Shown here piece after piece: positions 22,651 to 30,557 of a stretch of 33,207 bases of DNA (position 1 is its first letter; every line of letters begins with the position of its first letter). Both the position numbers and the translations under genes were made by a program. The DNA is from a virus: the IMG/VR virus record IMGVR_UViG_3300005356_000486, positions 1 through 33,207 of that record; one strand, given 5' to 3'. A model generated the notes under the pieces. The model did not search any database and had not been told where the DNA came from. It was given only the letters and a program-made list of their open reading frames with translations.

Positions 22651-23175
22651 TTATTCAATCTTACAACTTATTGCCCCGCCCGTAATGTATGAGGCACCCT
22701 TATTGGTCACGGTGAGCATTGCTAGACCATCGTATGATTCGCCTGGCTGTATTTCATTTGGTGACTTGAACCCAAAATCATTGCCGTGGTAGGTTCGGGA
22801 GGAATCGTATACCTCTATATCGCACGATGATTTGCCGGCATGGTCAGTAGTATTTGTGACGGTGTACTCCTGGGTTATCGATGCTGGGTTCGTGACTCGG
22901 TAGCTTCCTAGGTGGGCCTCAATCTTGGCAGTGCTTTGTGATGGGCCACCGAATACCCGAAAACATATAAAACCTATGATTGCCAGCACTACGAGGGCAA
23001 AGACTACCTGCCCAGCACCGGATAACGGCTTTTGTTTCTCTAACTTCCTTTTCTCTTTTTGGTACGTTTTGTAGTCGATCTGCCCGCTCTTCTTGAAGTC
23101 TTCCAGCTCAGCTACTTTATTTTGCCACTCTTCCAGTCTCTTATTTGTAGGTTTAACGTGTGGTTCGCGCTTCAT
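22651..23175 (-). CDS. membrane-anchored moron with extracytoplasmic domain
   Basis: This 174-residue gene is isolated on the minus strand within the tail operon. A charged helical N-terminus (residues 1-50, resembling short SHOCT-like segments: DFKKSGQIDYKTYQKEKRKL) is followed by one transmembrane helix at about 54-74. A C-terminal beta-domain follows, with two cysteines that could form a disulfide (SSCDIEVYD and AISCKIE); its layout resembles FxLYD-type domains. It probably displays a domain outside the host membrane. No ribosome-binding site precedes the ATG; an extended -10 box lies 6 nt upstream. Confidence 0.7.
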   Translation of the reverse strand: MKREPHVKPTNKRLEEWQNKVAELEDFKKSGQIDYKTYQKEKRKLEKQKPLSGAGQVVFALVVLAIIGFICFRVFGGPSQSTAKIEAHLGSYRVTNPASITQEYTVTNTTDHAGKSSCDIEVYDSSRTYHGNDFGFKSPNEIQPGESYDGLAMLTVTNKGASYITGGAISCKIE

Positions 23176-23181
23176 GGTGCG

Positions 23182-23190
23182 AGTATAGCA
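23182..23190 (-). promoter_or_regulatory. extended -10 promoter of the 22651-23175 gene
   Basis: On the minus strand the sequence reads TGC-TATACT-CGCACC-ATG, an extended -10 box 6 nt before the start codon. A leaderless mRNA is predicted. The palindrome at 23201-23222 lies at the position of the -35 region and could be an operator. Confidence 0.6.
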
Positions 23191-23194
23191 CCGC

Positions 23195-23222
23195 TTTCAG
23201 CCTATCCATAATTATGGATAGG
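23195..23222. promoter_or_regulatory. palindromic operator-like site shared with 30498-30517
   Basis: Positions 23201-23222 form a perfect 22-bp palindrome with arms CCTATCCATAA / TTATGGATAGG. TTTCAGCCTATCCATAATTA (23195-23214) matches 30498-30517 at 19 of 20 positions. Both sites lie upstream of isolated minus-strand genes. A host or prophage transcription factor site is likely. Confidence 0.6.
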
Positions 23223-23270
23223 TAACACCTTAATAATTGTGCGAAAGCATTGACGATCCAGGAGGATTGT

Positions 23271-23750
23271 ATGGAGAGCGAAGTAAGCATCTCACTAAAT
23301 AATATTCAGAATATTAAGACGGTTAACATCGTTGGAATCGGTGTTGTTAGGGTTAGGAAACTTGGCGCCGGTGAGGAATTAGACCTATCGGCCAAAACGA
23401 GGCAGCTCGGCAAACTCGTAGCCGAGCTAAGCGACATGGACTTTACGAAGTTTGATGCAAACAAGCCGGGGGACGTGGGGAAGCTTGCAGAGCTTTCCAA
23501 AAGGGCTGAGGCTATCGCTGACGAGATTGAGGATATTCAGAGATTTGAGTTTGACACCTTTAAGCGGTGCTTCTCTGATGATGAGAACGGCAAGGTTGTT
23601 GACGCTATCATGAATACCCTTACTAACGAAGAGCGAGGAGAGCTGTTCAAGCAGGTATTCGGCCGCAAGAAACAGGTTGATGCGCCTGCTGCCGTTACTC
23701 CGGCTCAAGAAGTCGATAAGTCTGGAGAGGTGACTACCAATGAGCAGTAA
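23271..23750 (+). CDS. tail assembly chaperone (first protein)
   Basis: The 159-residue protein starts at ATG 23271 with AGGAGG upstream; a TTG 21 nt earlier is not needed. It precedes a small overlapping gene and the tape-measure gene, the invariant location of tail assembly chaperones. The sequence is acidic and helical (LGKLVAELSDMDFTKF, AELSKRAEAIADEIEDIQRFEF) after an N-terminal beta part, with a disordered Ala/Thr-rich tail. It would coat the tape measure during tail assembly. Confidence 0.7.
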   Translation: MESEVSISLNNIQNIKTVNIVGIGVVRVRKLGAGEELDLSAKTRQLGKLVAELSDMDFTKFDANKPGDVGKLAELSKRAEAIADEIEDIQRFEFDTFKRCFSDDENGKVVDAIMNTLTNEERGELFKQVFGRKKQVDAPAAVTPAQEVDKSGEVTTNEQ

Positions 23751-24132
23751 GTCATTGCTCGACCTTATGCCCAAAGCCGAAGCTGAAAAGGCAATCAAGC
23801 GCGGGCAAGAACGTATGGCGCGACAACGTGCAAAAAAAAGCGTAGATATTTCTCCTGAGATATATATGGTTGCTGAGTTCGGCTACTACTTCGGGTGGGA
23901 TGCCATGATGGCAATACGCCGGGGGTATACCGTAGAGCCTGGGACCAATAAAAAAGAGCCGCTAACCTTGGATGAGGCGCTGGTTCTGTTGGAAGGTGCT
24001 CGCAAAGTCTGGTACGCAAAGCTTATAGAGCAAGCTCACAGTTCGGTTGTGGGCAATAGTTTCCGTTCTGCTTCAGGGTCATTTGACAATGCCATTAAAC
24101 CTTTTGCAGAAAAGTCGGAAGTAAAGGGCTAG
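23740..24132 (+). CDS. tail assembly chaperone (second protein)
   Basis: The 130-residue frame overlaps the first chaperone by 11 nt, in the +1 frame relative to it. In many phages this product is made by frameshifting, but here an ATG with GGAGAGG about 8 nt upstream is available, a stop lies just upstream in this frame, and I see no slippery heptamer in the overlap. Independent initiation is more likely. The helical sequence (EIYMVAEFGYYFGWDAMMAIRRGY and LTLDEALVLLEGARKVWYAKL) fits a gpGT-type C-terminal partner. Confidence 0.65.
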   Translation: MSSKSLLDLMPKAEAEKAIKRGQERMARQRAKKSVDISPEIYMVAEFGYYFGWDAMMAIRRGYTVEPGTNKKEPLTLDEALVLLEGARKVWYAKLIEQAHSSVVGNSFRSASGSFDNAIKPFAEKSEVKG

Positions 24133-24133
24133 T

Positions 24134-26623
24134 ATGTCGTCGGGAACAACTACAGTTGGGGTTGTAAAATATGATGCAATCATAGATTTGCCGCAGCTTA
24201 AGAGTTCCCTCGCCGAAGCAGACAAATTAGTACAGAAATCATACGATAACCAGGCAAAGGCCGCTAAGAGCGCCGCTAAAGCCTCAAGTAGTCCTGGTTC
24301 TACGTCTGGTGGCACGGCCACTTCTGATGCCGAAGCCCGTGTTGCTGCCATAAAAAAAGAGGCTCAGGACACTGTAACCGCATTGTCAAAATATGCTCCA
24401 CAGGTTCAGAAACAGTTCTTAACCGTTCAGCGGGCCAACAACCAAGTTGCCAGCGCGACCGATAGAAGCACCGCAGCTATACAAAAATATGGTGAAGGGT
24501 CTGTGCAGGCGTCGGCAGCGTCACGATCACTCGGCGTTGCTATACAAAACCAGTCTCAGCAGCAAAATAAGCTGAATGCAATGCTTGATGGGAGCAATGA
24601 GAAGACTTCTAATTTTTCGGGCGGTTTATATAAATCTCTAGCAGTATTCGGCACTGTAACGGCAGCAATTTATACGGTACGTCAGGCTCTCTCTGTATTC
24701 GGGAGCGCCGTGCAGGCTGCCAATCAATACCAGGCTTCACTTACGGGGCTTTCGCGTCTGTCTGAAAGATTCGGTTACGACCAGAATCTTGCGACGCAGG
24801 CTGCACAAGACTTGGCGAGTGACGGTCTTATTACTGTAGCAACTGCCGCACAGGGATTACAGACGCTCCTTAATGCGGGCGTTGGTCTGCCTCAAGCCAT
24901 ACAGCTGATGAAAGGGTACAAAGACCAGGCAGCATTCGGCCGGTCAAGCACTATAGATTTCGATACTGCAGTCGGCAACCTAGCGGAATCGTTCTACACG
25001 GAAAACTCTACCATAGGCAACTTATCTGGTCAGACTGAAAACTGGAACCAAATTCTTGAATACGGCGCCAGTGTGATGGGTAAAAACGTTGACCAACTAT
25101 CTGCAAGTGAAAGAGTGCAGGCAAAACTAATCGGTCAGCAGAAGCTCAATAACGTAGTTCAGGGAGATGCCGCCGTATATGCCGAGACTAACGCCGGAAA
25201 GCAGGCCGAGCTCAATGCTGTTTTGAAAGAGGTACAGCAGACAATCGGTGGCCTTATCAATGAAATCTCTGGTGGCCTTATTGGCGCTCTCGGTGGTATG
25301 AGCAAGGGCACGCAGGATTCAATCATATCCTGGGGCGCAGGACTCGTTACATTCTCGGCATTCGTATTTCTTGTGCCGAAGATTATTTCCGGCATTAAAG
25401 CAATCATAGCTACCATGAAGACGCTGACGATTGCTAGCGCACTATCAAGCGGTGGTTTGACGGTCTTGCTGGGCGTGCTCGCCGGTGTGGCCGCTTCAAG
25501 CTACATTGATCAGCTTACGCAAGGGTTAGATGATGCCGACACATCTGCCGACTCGGCCGCTGGCAGCATAAACCAAATGGATGCTGGGCTTTCAACCGCA
25601 TCCGACAATGCAAAAGATGTCGCAAAGCAACTGAAAAAAATTAGCGAAGAGGCGCAGCAGGCGAATGACGATTACCGGTATTCACTGGCTCAGCTAATCC
25701 AACAGAAGAACGAGGATATAGCATCGCTCACAAAAACCCTTGCCGATGAGAAGAAAGAGTACGACGATTCCTACAATGAACGGCTCGCCTCTTTCAATAA
25801 ATCCCAAAACGATGAGCTTGTCTCGCACCAGGAAAAAGTTAGGGCTTTGCAGAGTCAGATCGACTTTCTGACCAAGTACAACTCCGCAGCCAATAATAAG
25901 CAGGTTGCCGACCTCAAGTTCGCATTGGCGCAGGAAAACGCTCAATACCAGCAAAGCACCCAGGATGCCCAGGATGAGTTTGATACCCAGACGCAATCGG
26001 CTAAGGACCAATACGAAGAACAGCGCCAAGAGCACCAGAAAGAGCTGGACGCCGATCTAGCTTTGCTCCAACAGCACCGACAGGACGTTCTAGATGTCCA
26101 AAACGTTATGGTGCTCGACGAAATTGACTCGCTCAAAAAACAGCGCGACGCTCAATTGCAATCTTTGCAGGAGCAGAGGCAGGATATAATCGACACCCTT
26201 ACGGATGCCGGTTCAACGGCCGGGACTAATGCTGCAGACGCATTCAATAAGGCGTTTGGCGCCGAGGGTATCTACTTCGATACCGCAACTAACTACAAAG
26301 TGCAAAAGGTTAAAGGCCAGACCATTGTTACGCCGGAGTTTGCAACCGGTGGCTTTACTGGCAGTGGCGGCAAATATGATGTTGCAGGTGTTGTCCATGC
26401 TGGTGAGTACGTCTTGCCGCAGGAGCAAGTCAACCAGGCAACCGGCCAACCTGACTGGAGCAAGATTGGTGGCGGTAGCCAGAGCGTTGTCGTGAATCTC
26501 TCTCTTGCGGGTATCATGACATCAACAAAATCAGATGAGCGGGCTATCGCAAAGAGAATGGCAAAACTGATAAATGAAGCTGTTAAATCAAAAACCGGCA
26601 AACCGGCAATAGTAGGGGTCTAA
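24134..26623 (+). CDS. tape measure protein
   Basis: The 829-residue protein is the longest in the window and follows the chaperones. It has an Ala/Ser/Gln-rich helical N-terminus, a hydrophobic patch at about 396-458 with two or three membrane-like segments, and a long charged coiled coil at about 500-690. A C-terminal part follows with FATGGFTGSGGKYDVAGVVHAGEYVLPQEQV, a motif common near the end of tape measure proteins. It sets tail length, roughly 120 nm at 0.15 nm per residue. The coiled coil creates long shadow frames on the minus strand. Confidence 0.9.
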   Translation: MSSGTTTVGVVKYDAIIDLPQLKSSLAEADKLVQKSYDNQAKAAKSAAKASSSPGSTSGGTATSDAEARVAAIKKEAQDTVTALSKYAPQVQKQFLTVQRANNQVASATDRSTAAIQKYGEGSVQASAASRSLGVAIQNQSQQQNKLNAMLDGSNEKTSNFSGGLYKSLAVFGTVTAAIYTVRQALSVFGSAVQAANQYQASLTGLSRLSERFGYDQNLATQAAQDLASDGLITVATAAQGLQTLLNAGVGLPQAIQLMKGYKDQAAFGRSSTIDFDTAVGNLAESFYTENSTIGNLSGQTENWNQILEYGASVMGKNVDQLSASERVQAKLIGQQKLNNVVQGDAAVYAETNAGKQAELNAVLKEVQQTIGGLINEISGGLIGALGGMSKGTQDSIISWGAGLVTFSAFVFLVPKIISGIKAIIATMKTLTIASALSSGGLTVLLGVLAGVAASSYIDQLTQGLDDADTSADSAAGSINQMDAGLSTASDNAKDVAKQLKKISEEAQQANDDYRYSLAQLIQQKNEDIASLTKTLADEKKEYDDSYNERLASFNKSQNDELVSHQEKVRALQSQIDFLTKYNSAANNKQVADLKFALAQENAQYQQSTQDAQDEFDTQTQSAKDQYEEQRQEHQKELDADLALLQQHRQDVLDVQNVMVLDEIDSLKKQRDAQLQSLQEQRQDIIDTLTDAGSTAGTNAADAFNKAFGAEGIYFDTATNYKVQKVKGQTIVTPEFATGGFTGSGGKYDVAGVVHAGEYVLPQEQVNQATGQPDWSKIGGGSQSVVVNLSLAGIMTSTKSDERAIAKRMAKLINEAVKSKTGKPAIVGV

Positions 26624-26624
26624 C

Positions 26625-27005
26625 ATGGATTACACAATATATCTCACCGATTCAGCAGGAACACATGAGCTTCCACCTTTAGAAGTGCCTCTGACGCGCG
26701 TAAAGAACGAAATCACGACTACCGTTACTCCGCTGAGCGGTAACGTGTATGATGATTTTTTGGCTACCAAGCGCGTTTGGTCACATACCTGGGCTTTTCT
26801 ATCGAAGGATGAATACGATCTGCTGGATGCAATCTATGAGCGCATGAAATCGGAGTTTACCTACCCGCAGCTAACGATTGACGGCGAAGATGTCACGGAC
26901 TTGGTGGTGAAGTTCACTTTGGGCCCGAAAGACATCATCGATGACTGCGGCAATGTGTCAGGCGTAACCGTTTCATTCCAGGAAACGAGGCAGTTAGGTT
27001 CATAG
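26625..27005 (+). CDS. distal tail-like protein
   Basis: The 126-residue protein starts after GGGG, 1 nt past the tape-measure stop. It is beta-rich, with TTTVTPLSGNVYDDFLATKRVWSHTWAFLSKDEYDLLDAIYERM and GVTVSFQETRQ, the pattern of small Dit-like or tail-tip proteins that set up the tail end. It lacks the carbohydrate-binding insertions of large Dit proteins. Position just after the tape measure is the main support. Confidence 0.6.
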   Translation: MDYTIYLTDSAGTHELPPLEVPLTRVKNEITTTVTPLSGNVYDDFLATKRVWSHTWAFLSKDEYDLLDAIYERMKSEFTYPQLTIDGEDVTDLVVKFTLGPKDIIDDCGNVSGVTVSFQETRQLGS

Positions 27006-27007
27006 CA

Positions 27008-28564
27008 ATGCAGACGGTCAGCGATAGATTCAATGAATTAGCAGAGGGTGACATACGTCCCATATCATGGGGCGCTATGATGGCGTTTACCAAAGAGTTT
27101 GATGATGACACCACATTCTTTACCCTCGACCAATCGACGTTGGACGGCTCTGATTTGCTCGCACAGGCTGATGACAACCCCATCCAGGCATGGGATTTTT
27201 ACAAATATACTGATTTCACTGACCGCCTGATTTATGTGTCGATAGAGCGTAGCCTGGACTTCCCATACTCAGTAGTGTCTGCAATAGCTGATTTCCAGCT
27301 CAATAACTACGATAGGTACTTTACGCCCAACTCAAGTTCGCCAATAGCAAGCTATATATTGCCGAAACGCCCTGTCAGGCTGTTTCAGGGCTTCTCCAAC
27401 ACGGTTTTGCCGCAATTCGTAGGTCTTACCGAGGGAATGCCCGAAATAAGCCGTACAGACGGTACAGCGACGTTTACAGCCAATGATTTCCTGACATGGA
27501 TTTATGACATGCCAATCCGGAATACGATTGCCATGCAAAACGTCACAACCGATGAGGTTTTGGCAAATGTATTTACCCAGTTTGGGCTATCTTCAAGCCA
27601 ATATGATCTGGCTAAAGGCAGAAACCGCATACCATTCCTATTCTTTGAGCGAGATCAAACGACGGCCGGTGACATCATACGGCCGCTTATGCAGGCCGAA
27701 ATGGGGCTATTATGGCTCGACGAGCAAGGGGTTATAAAGTTCCGCCCGCGCCTGCAGCAGCCGAGCGAATCTATATACATTTTTGACCATGATAACATTG
27801 TCGATATCGAGACTTCCGAAGACCAACAGCTAATTAACCATGTCCGAATAAATACCGATGTCCGCGAAGTACAGGAGTTCCAGGTGGTTTACTCAAAGAC
27901 TACTTCGGATACGACTCTGCATGTCGTGCCGGCCGGTGACACCTATGTATTTTCCGCAGAGCTTTCAGACCCCTGTCTAACTATTGAAGACCCTACGTTC
28001 GGCCAGGATTCAAGCGTTTCATGGTTTACGGCCGCGCTTCCGGATGGCACGGAAGTCTCGACCGGGGTATCCGTAGTGTCTACAGAGCTAAAAACAAACT
28101 CGTTTGATATCACATTCAGCAACTCAAACGGCTTCTCTGTGGATATAAACCAGCTCAATCTATGGGGGCAGCCAGCGAAACAAATAGGTGTTGAGCCCGT
28201 CGTTTACGATTCGTACGATGACGATTCAGTACTGAAATACGAAGAGCAGTTGCTTTCGATAGACAATAATTTCATTCAATCCGTATCGCAGGCCGATTCC
28301 CTCGCGCTGACCATCCTGGATGAGTACGCGGAGCACAACGACATAATAACCATGGAAGTTAAGGGGAATCCAGCGCTGCAGCTCTCGGACATTGTAGAAG
28401 TGGACTACGAAGAATACTCGGGTGAATATAGAGTTATAGGCACATCAAATAAAACTCAAGATTCTAAGTTCACTCAGATATTGACCTGCAGAAAATATAC
28501 ACCGCGCCATTGGTTTACTCTGGATCAATCAGCTCTAAATGGAACGGATGTTTTAGCACCGTAG
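27008..28564 (+). CDS. baseplate hub / tail-associated protein
   Basis: The 518-residue protein resembles phage tail hub proteins of the gp27/gpD-like fold: SIERSLDFPYSVVSAIADFQLNNYDRYF, then LFQGFSNTVLPQFVGLTEGMP and TFTANDFLTWI, plus a later LRPL-type block (LMQAEMGLLWLDEQGVIKFRPR). A 17-residue element occurs twice: FFTLDQSTLDGSDLLAQ at 37-53 and WFTLDQSALNGTDVLAP at 502-518, 11 of 17 identical. No lytic domain is seen. It would sit at the tail tip under the distal tail protein. Confidence 0.75.
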   Translation: MQTVSDRFNELAEGDIRPISWGAMMAFTKEFDDDTTFFTLDQSTLDGSDLLAQADDNPIQAWDFYKYTDFTDRLIYVSIERSLDFPYSVVSAIADFQLNNYDRYFTPNSSSPIASYILPKRPVRLFQGFSNTVLPQFVGLTEGMPEISRTDGTATFTANDFLTWIYDMPIRNTIAMQNVTTDEVLANVFTQFGLSSSQYDLAKGRNRIPFLFFERDQTTAGDIIRPLMQAEMGLLWLDEQGVIKFRPRLQQPSESIYIFDHDNIVDIETSEDQQLINHVRINTDVREVQEFQVVYSKTTSDTTLHVVPAGDTYVFSAELSDPCLTIEDPTFGQDSSVSWFTAALPDGTEVSTGVSVVSTELKTNSFDITFSNSNGFSVDINQLNLWGQPAKQIGVEPVVYDSYDDDSVLKYEEQLLSIDNNFIQSVSQADSLALTILDEYAEHNDIITMEVKGNPALQLSDIVEVDYEEYSGEYRVIGTSNKTQDSKFTQILTCRKYTPRHWFTLDQSALNGTDVLAP

Positions 28565-28572
28565 GGGGAAAT

Positions 28573-28836
28573 ATGGCAATTATCAAGAAGATTACTCAAC
28601 CTGGAAATAGCACAATATCTACCCTCGACGGCAGGGTACGGCTCGAGACGGGGCGAAACCGACTTGTATCAACCGATTCAGAGACTAGCAAAGAGCTCAA
28701 TGTAATAGACGGCCAAGGCATTAAAACCCTTGATGACGGCAGCGAAATAGCTAGGAGTGGACACTTGCCGGACGGTTCAATCACTCATGCGGTAGCTAAT
28801 CCCGGGCACACCATTGATGATGCGATAACCCCATGA
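28573..28836 (+). CDS. small tail-tip protein
   Basis: The 87-residue frame starts at ATG 28573 after TAGGGGGAAAT. It is Gly/Thr/Asp-rich with beta-type repeats (STISTLDGRVRLETGRNRLVS, and ELNVIDGQGIKTLDDGSEIARSG), as in short tail-tip or fibre-connecting proteins. The stop overlaps the next ATG. No family is recognised; role inferred from position. Confidence 0.55.
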   Translation: MAIIKKITQPGNSTISTLDGRVRLETGRNRLVSTDSETSKELNVIDGQGIKTLDDGSEIARSGHLPDGSITHAVANPGHTIDDAITP

Positions 28837-29576
28837 TCGATAGAACGAAGCTAAAATATTTCGGCGGCGACAGGATGGACCAGATTATTGGTTACTTTAC
28901 GGGCACTATTAGTGTTGGCGCCCCGACTCTGGCGCAAGGAAAATTATCCGTAACAGACCCTAAGACGCACCCATTCGGCGATAGCGTTTATTTCAGGGGA
29001 AGATTTACGGTCGATGGAGGCGCAACCTGGAATGATTTTGGGGCGCAAACACCTATACTCACCGGCACTTTCCCTACTTTTCAGACGGCAGATTGTAACG
29101 CCACTTCAGATGCGAGTGCGATCTACATAAAGGCTACTAGCTGGTATGACTTCTCCAACTCAACAAGCCATGCATATACCTTTCAATATGAAGTCTTTGC
29201 CATTGCAAAGAATGTTATGGCAAAGCCAATTGCGCCAATCGAGACAGCGCAAAAACTGTCCTTATTCACCAAGAATAACTACCAAAAAATAGCACTTGCG
29301 AATAGCGTAGCGATATCCGTAGCCAGCGGTTCTACTGGCGGCCCAACCATAAACTATGATCTTAAGAAAGTACCAACAGTGCGGGCTTGGTTTTTCCAAG
29401 GCACATCACCGGGGGTCTGCAGGCCATTAACTCCAGATGACACCCTAGTAAATTACAGTCAGATTACTCCGCAAATTACTACATCTTCTGTCCAGTTTTT
29501 TGTTGATGCCGGTTCGACTTTCGGCGGTGCCCCAGCCACCGTAGGAACAATTGAGTATAGGATTTACTATGATTGA
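28833..29576 (+). CDS. putative receptor-binding / tail fibre protein
   Basis: The 247-residue protein is beta-rich and lies downstream of the hub. The first 120 residues (IIGYFTGTISVGAPTLAQGKLSV, SVYFRGRFTVDGGATWNDFG) form a jelly-roll-like or Ig-like domain; the rest includes YQKIALANSVAISVAS and ends with TVGTIEYRIYYD. There is no enzymatic motif. It starts in an ATGA overlap and shares 8 nt with the next gene. Host recognition is the likely job. Confidence 0.6.
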   Translation: MIDRTKLKYFGGDRMDQIIGYFTGTISVGAPTLAQGKLSVTDPKTHPFGDSVYFRGRFTVDGGATWNDFGAQTPILTGTFPTFQTADCNATSDASAIYIKATSWYDFSNSTSHAYTFQYEVFAIAKNVMAKPIAPIETAQKLSLFTKNNYQKIALANSVAISVASGSTGGPTINYDLKKVPTVRAWFFQGTSPGVCRPLTPDDTLVNYSQITPQITTSSVQFFVDAGSTFGGAPATVGTIEYRIYYD

Positions 29577-29985
29577 CACTAATAAGAGCCAGTACGCAGG
29601 CCAATATTCAGGATTCGCAAACAAAGACATAGATGTGCCATTTTCCGCATCATATGCAGGAGGTAGCTTGACGGCTGGACATTATGCCGGTCCTGTCAGG
29701 GCAACGGTTGCGCTTGATAATTCGGATGATATTAGTTCGATAAAGGTCAAACTTACAGGTCTTGAATCATTCTATAGGATGCTGGAGGGAACATTTTATA
29801 AAAACTTCCCTAATTCTGCGTCCCCATCGTACCAAGTAGAGCTATTCAGCTACTACAAAGGCGGTCTACTGTACGTGGATGCTTATATATCGAACCAAAG
29901 TCAGACAGGCAGTACGGTGACTGTTCCGGCGTTTACTATGGACTGTCTGGCTTGTCTTTATCAGACGCCAACTAGGGTTGGCTAG
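29569..29985 (+). CDS. putative second receptor-binding / tail protein
   Basis: The 138-residue protein starts at ATG 29569 with AGGA 7 nt upstream and overlaps the preceding stop by 8 nt. It is beta-rich with many aromatic and Ser/Thr residues (YAGQYSGFANKDIDVPF, VKLTGLESFYRML, GGLLYVDAYISNQSQTGSTVTVPAF), typical of adhesion domains. It is the last gene of the tail operon and overlaps tail-to-tail with the minus-strand gene that ends at 29972. No separate terminator is visible. Confidence 0.55.
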   Translation: MIDTNKSQYAGQYSGFANKDIDVPFSASYAGGSLTAGHYAGPVRATVALDNSDDISSIKVKLTGLESFYRMLEGTFYKNFPNSASPSYQVELFSYYKGGLLYVDAYISNQSQTGSTVTVPAFTMDCLACLYQTPTRVG

Positions 29986-30451
29986 ACCTGACGTTGATCC
30001 CACATAGGCCGGGTGCGCCAAAAACGACCTGACCGGCTAGGAATTGCTTGAGCAGTGGGAAGTTTACCAATGAATCGTAGTCGCCATACAAGTTGGCGCT
30101 GGTGAACGCCCTATCGAAGCATGTCGTTGACTGATAGACGGCACCTTGGCCATATGTTGAGTTAACGTAATCTGTAATAACTCCCATAATTTTTGCTTTG
30201 TTCTCATCGGGCGTTGGTGCTGCAGGTGTTACGGGAGTAGTTTCTGCTTGCTGGGGAGCTTGTGTCGCAGTTGTATCTACTGGAGCCGTTGTCGCGGGTG
30301 TCTCTGTTTCTGTCGTTGACTGCACACTTGCCACACTCTTTTTTGGCGCAGGTGTATTGCTTGTAAGGGCATGTACGGTTATGCCGCTTCCAACAATAAC
30401 AATTGCTGCTGCCGCACCGATGACAAGTCCTTTTCTTAAGCTCAATTTCAT
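29972..30451 (-). CDS. secreted or membrane-anchored moron
   Basis: The 159-residue protein starts at ATG 30451 (an in-frame ATG at 30457 adds two residues). It has a basic start (MKLSLRKG), a hydrophobic signal/anchor at about 9-28, an Ala/Thr/Pro-rich linker (about 30-85) and a compact C-terminal domain with two cysteines (TTCFDRAF and PGLCGINV). The domain would lie outside the membrane. No family is recognised. It has its own extended -10 box and the operator-like motif also found at 23195. Its 3' end overlaps the tail gene by 14 nt. Altered cell surface or exclusion is a plausible function. Confidence 0.7.
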   Translation of the reverse strand: MKLSLRKGLVIGAAAAIVIVGSGITVHALTSNTPAPKKSVASVQSTTETETPATTAPVDTTATQAPQQAETTPVTPAAPTPDENKAKIMGVITDYVNSTYGQGAVYQSTTCFDRAFTSANLYGDYDSLVNFPLLKQFLAGQVVFGAPGLCGINVRSSQP

Positions 30452-30458
30452 GTTCATA

Positions 30459-30467
30459 TATATACCA
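30459..30467 (-). promoter_or_regulatory. extended -10 promoter of the 29972-30451 gene
   Basis: On the minus strand the sequence reads TGG-TATATA-TATGAAC-ATG: an extended -10 box 7 nt before the chosen start. No Shine-Dalgarno is present. The geometry matches the promoters of the other two minus-strand genes. Confidence 0.55.
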
Positions 30468-30497
30468 CAAAACACTTAAATAAGCAAGCTATAGCTG

Positions 30498-30517
30498 TTT
30501 CAGCCTAGCCATAATTA
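30498..30517. promoter_or_regulatory. operator-like motif shared with 23195-23214
   Basis: TTTCAGCCTAGCCATAATTA matches the site at 23195-23214 at 19 of 20 positions. It continues with an imperfect dyad, CCATA and TATGG, 8 nt apart. It lies about 33 nt upstream of the -10 box of the minus-strand gene and also upstream of the lysis genes on the + strand, so it could control either. Confidence 0.55.
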
Positions 30518-30557
30518 AAAATATGGATTTGGTAGTAAGCAAGATTGTGAGCTTGAA

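Noticed and set aside
23731-23750. Frameshift site joining the two tail chaperones
   Set aside because: No X_XXY_YYZ heptamer in the short overlap, a stop lies just upstream in the second frame, and the second gene has its own ATG and GGAGAGG.
25694-26136. Minus-strand frames opposite the tape-measure coiled coil
   Set aside because: Leu/Val-rich shadows of a Gln/Asp/Lys-rich helix; no promoter or ribosome-binding site.
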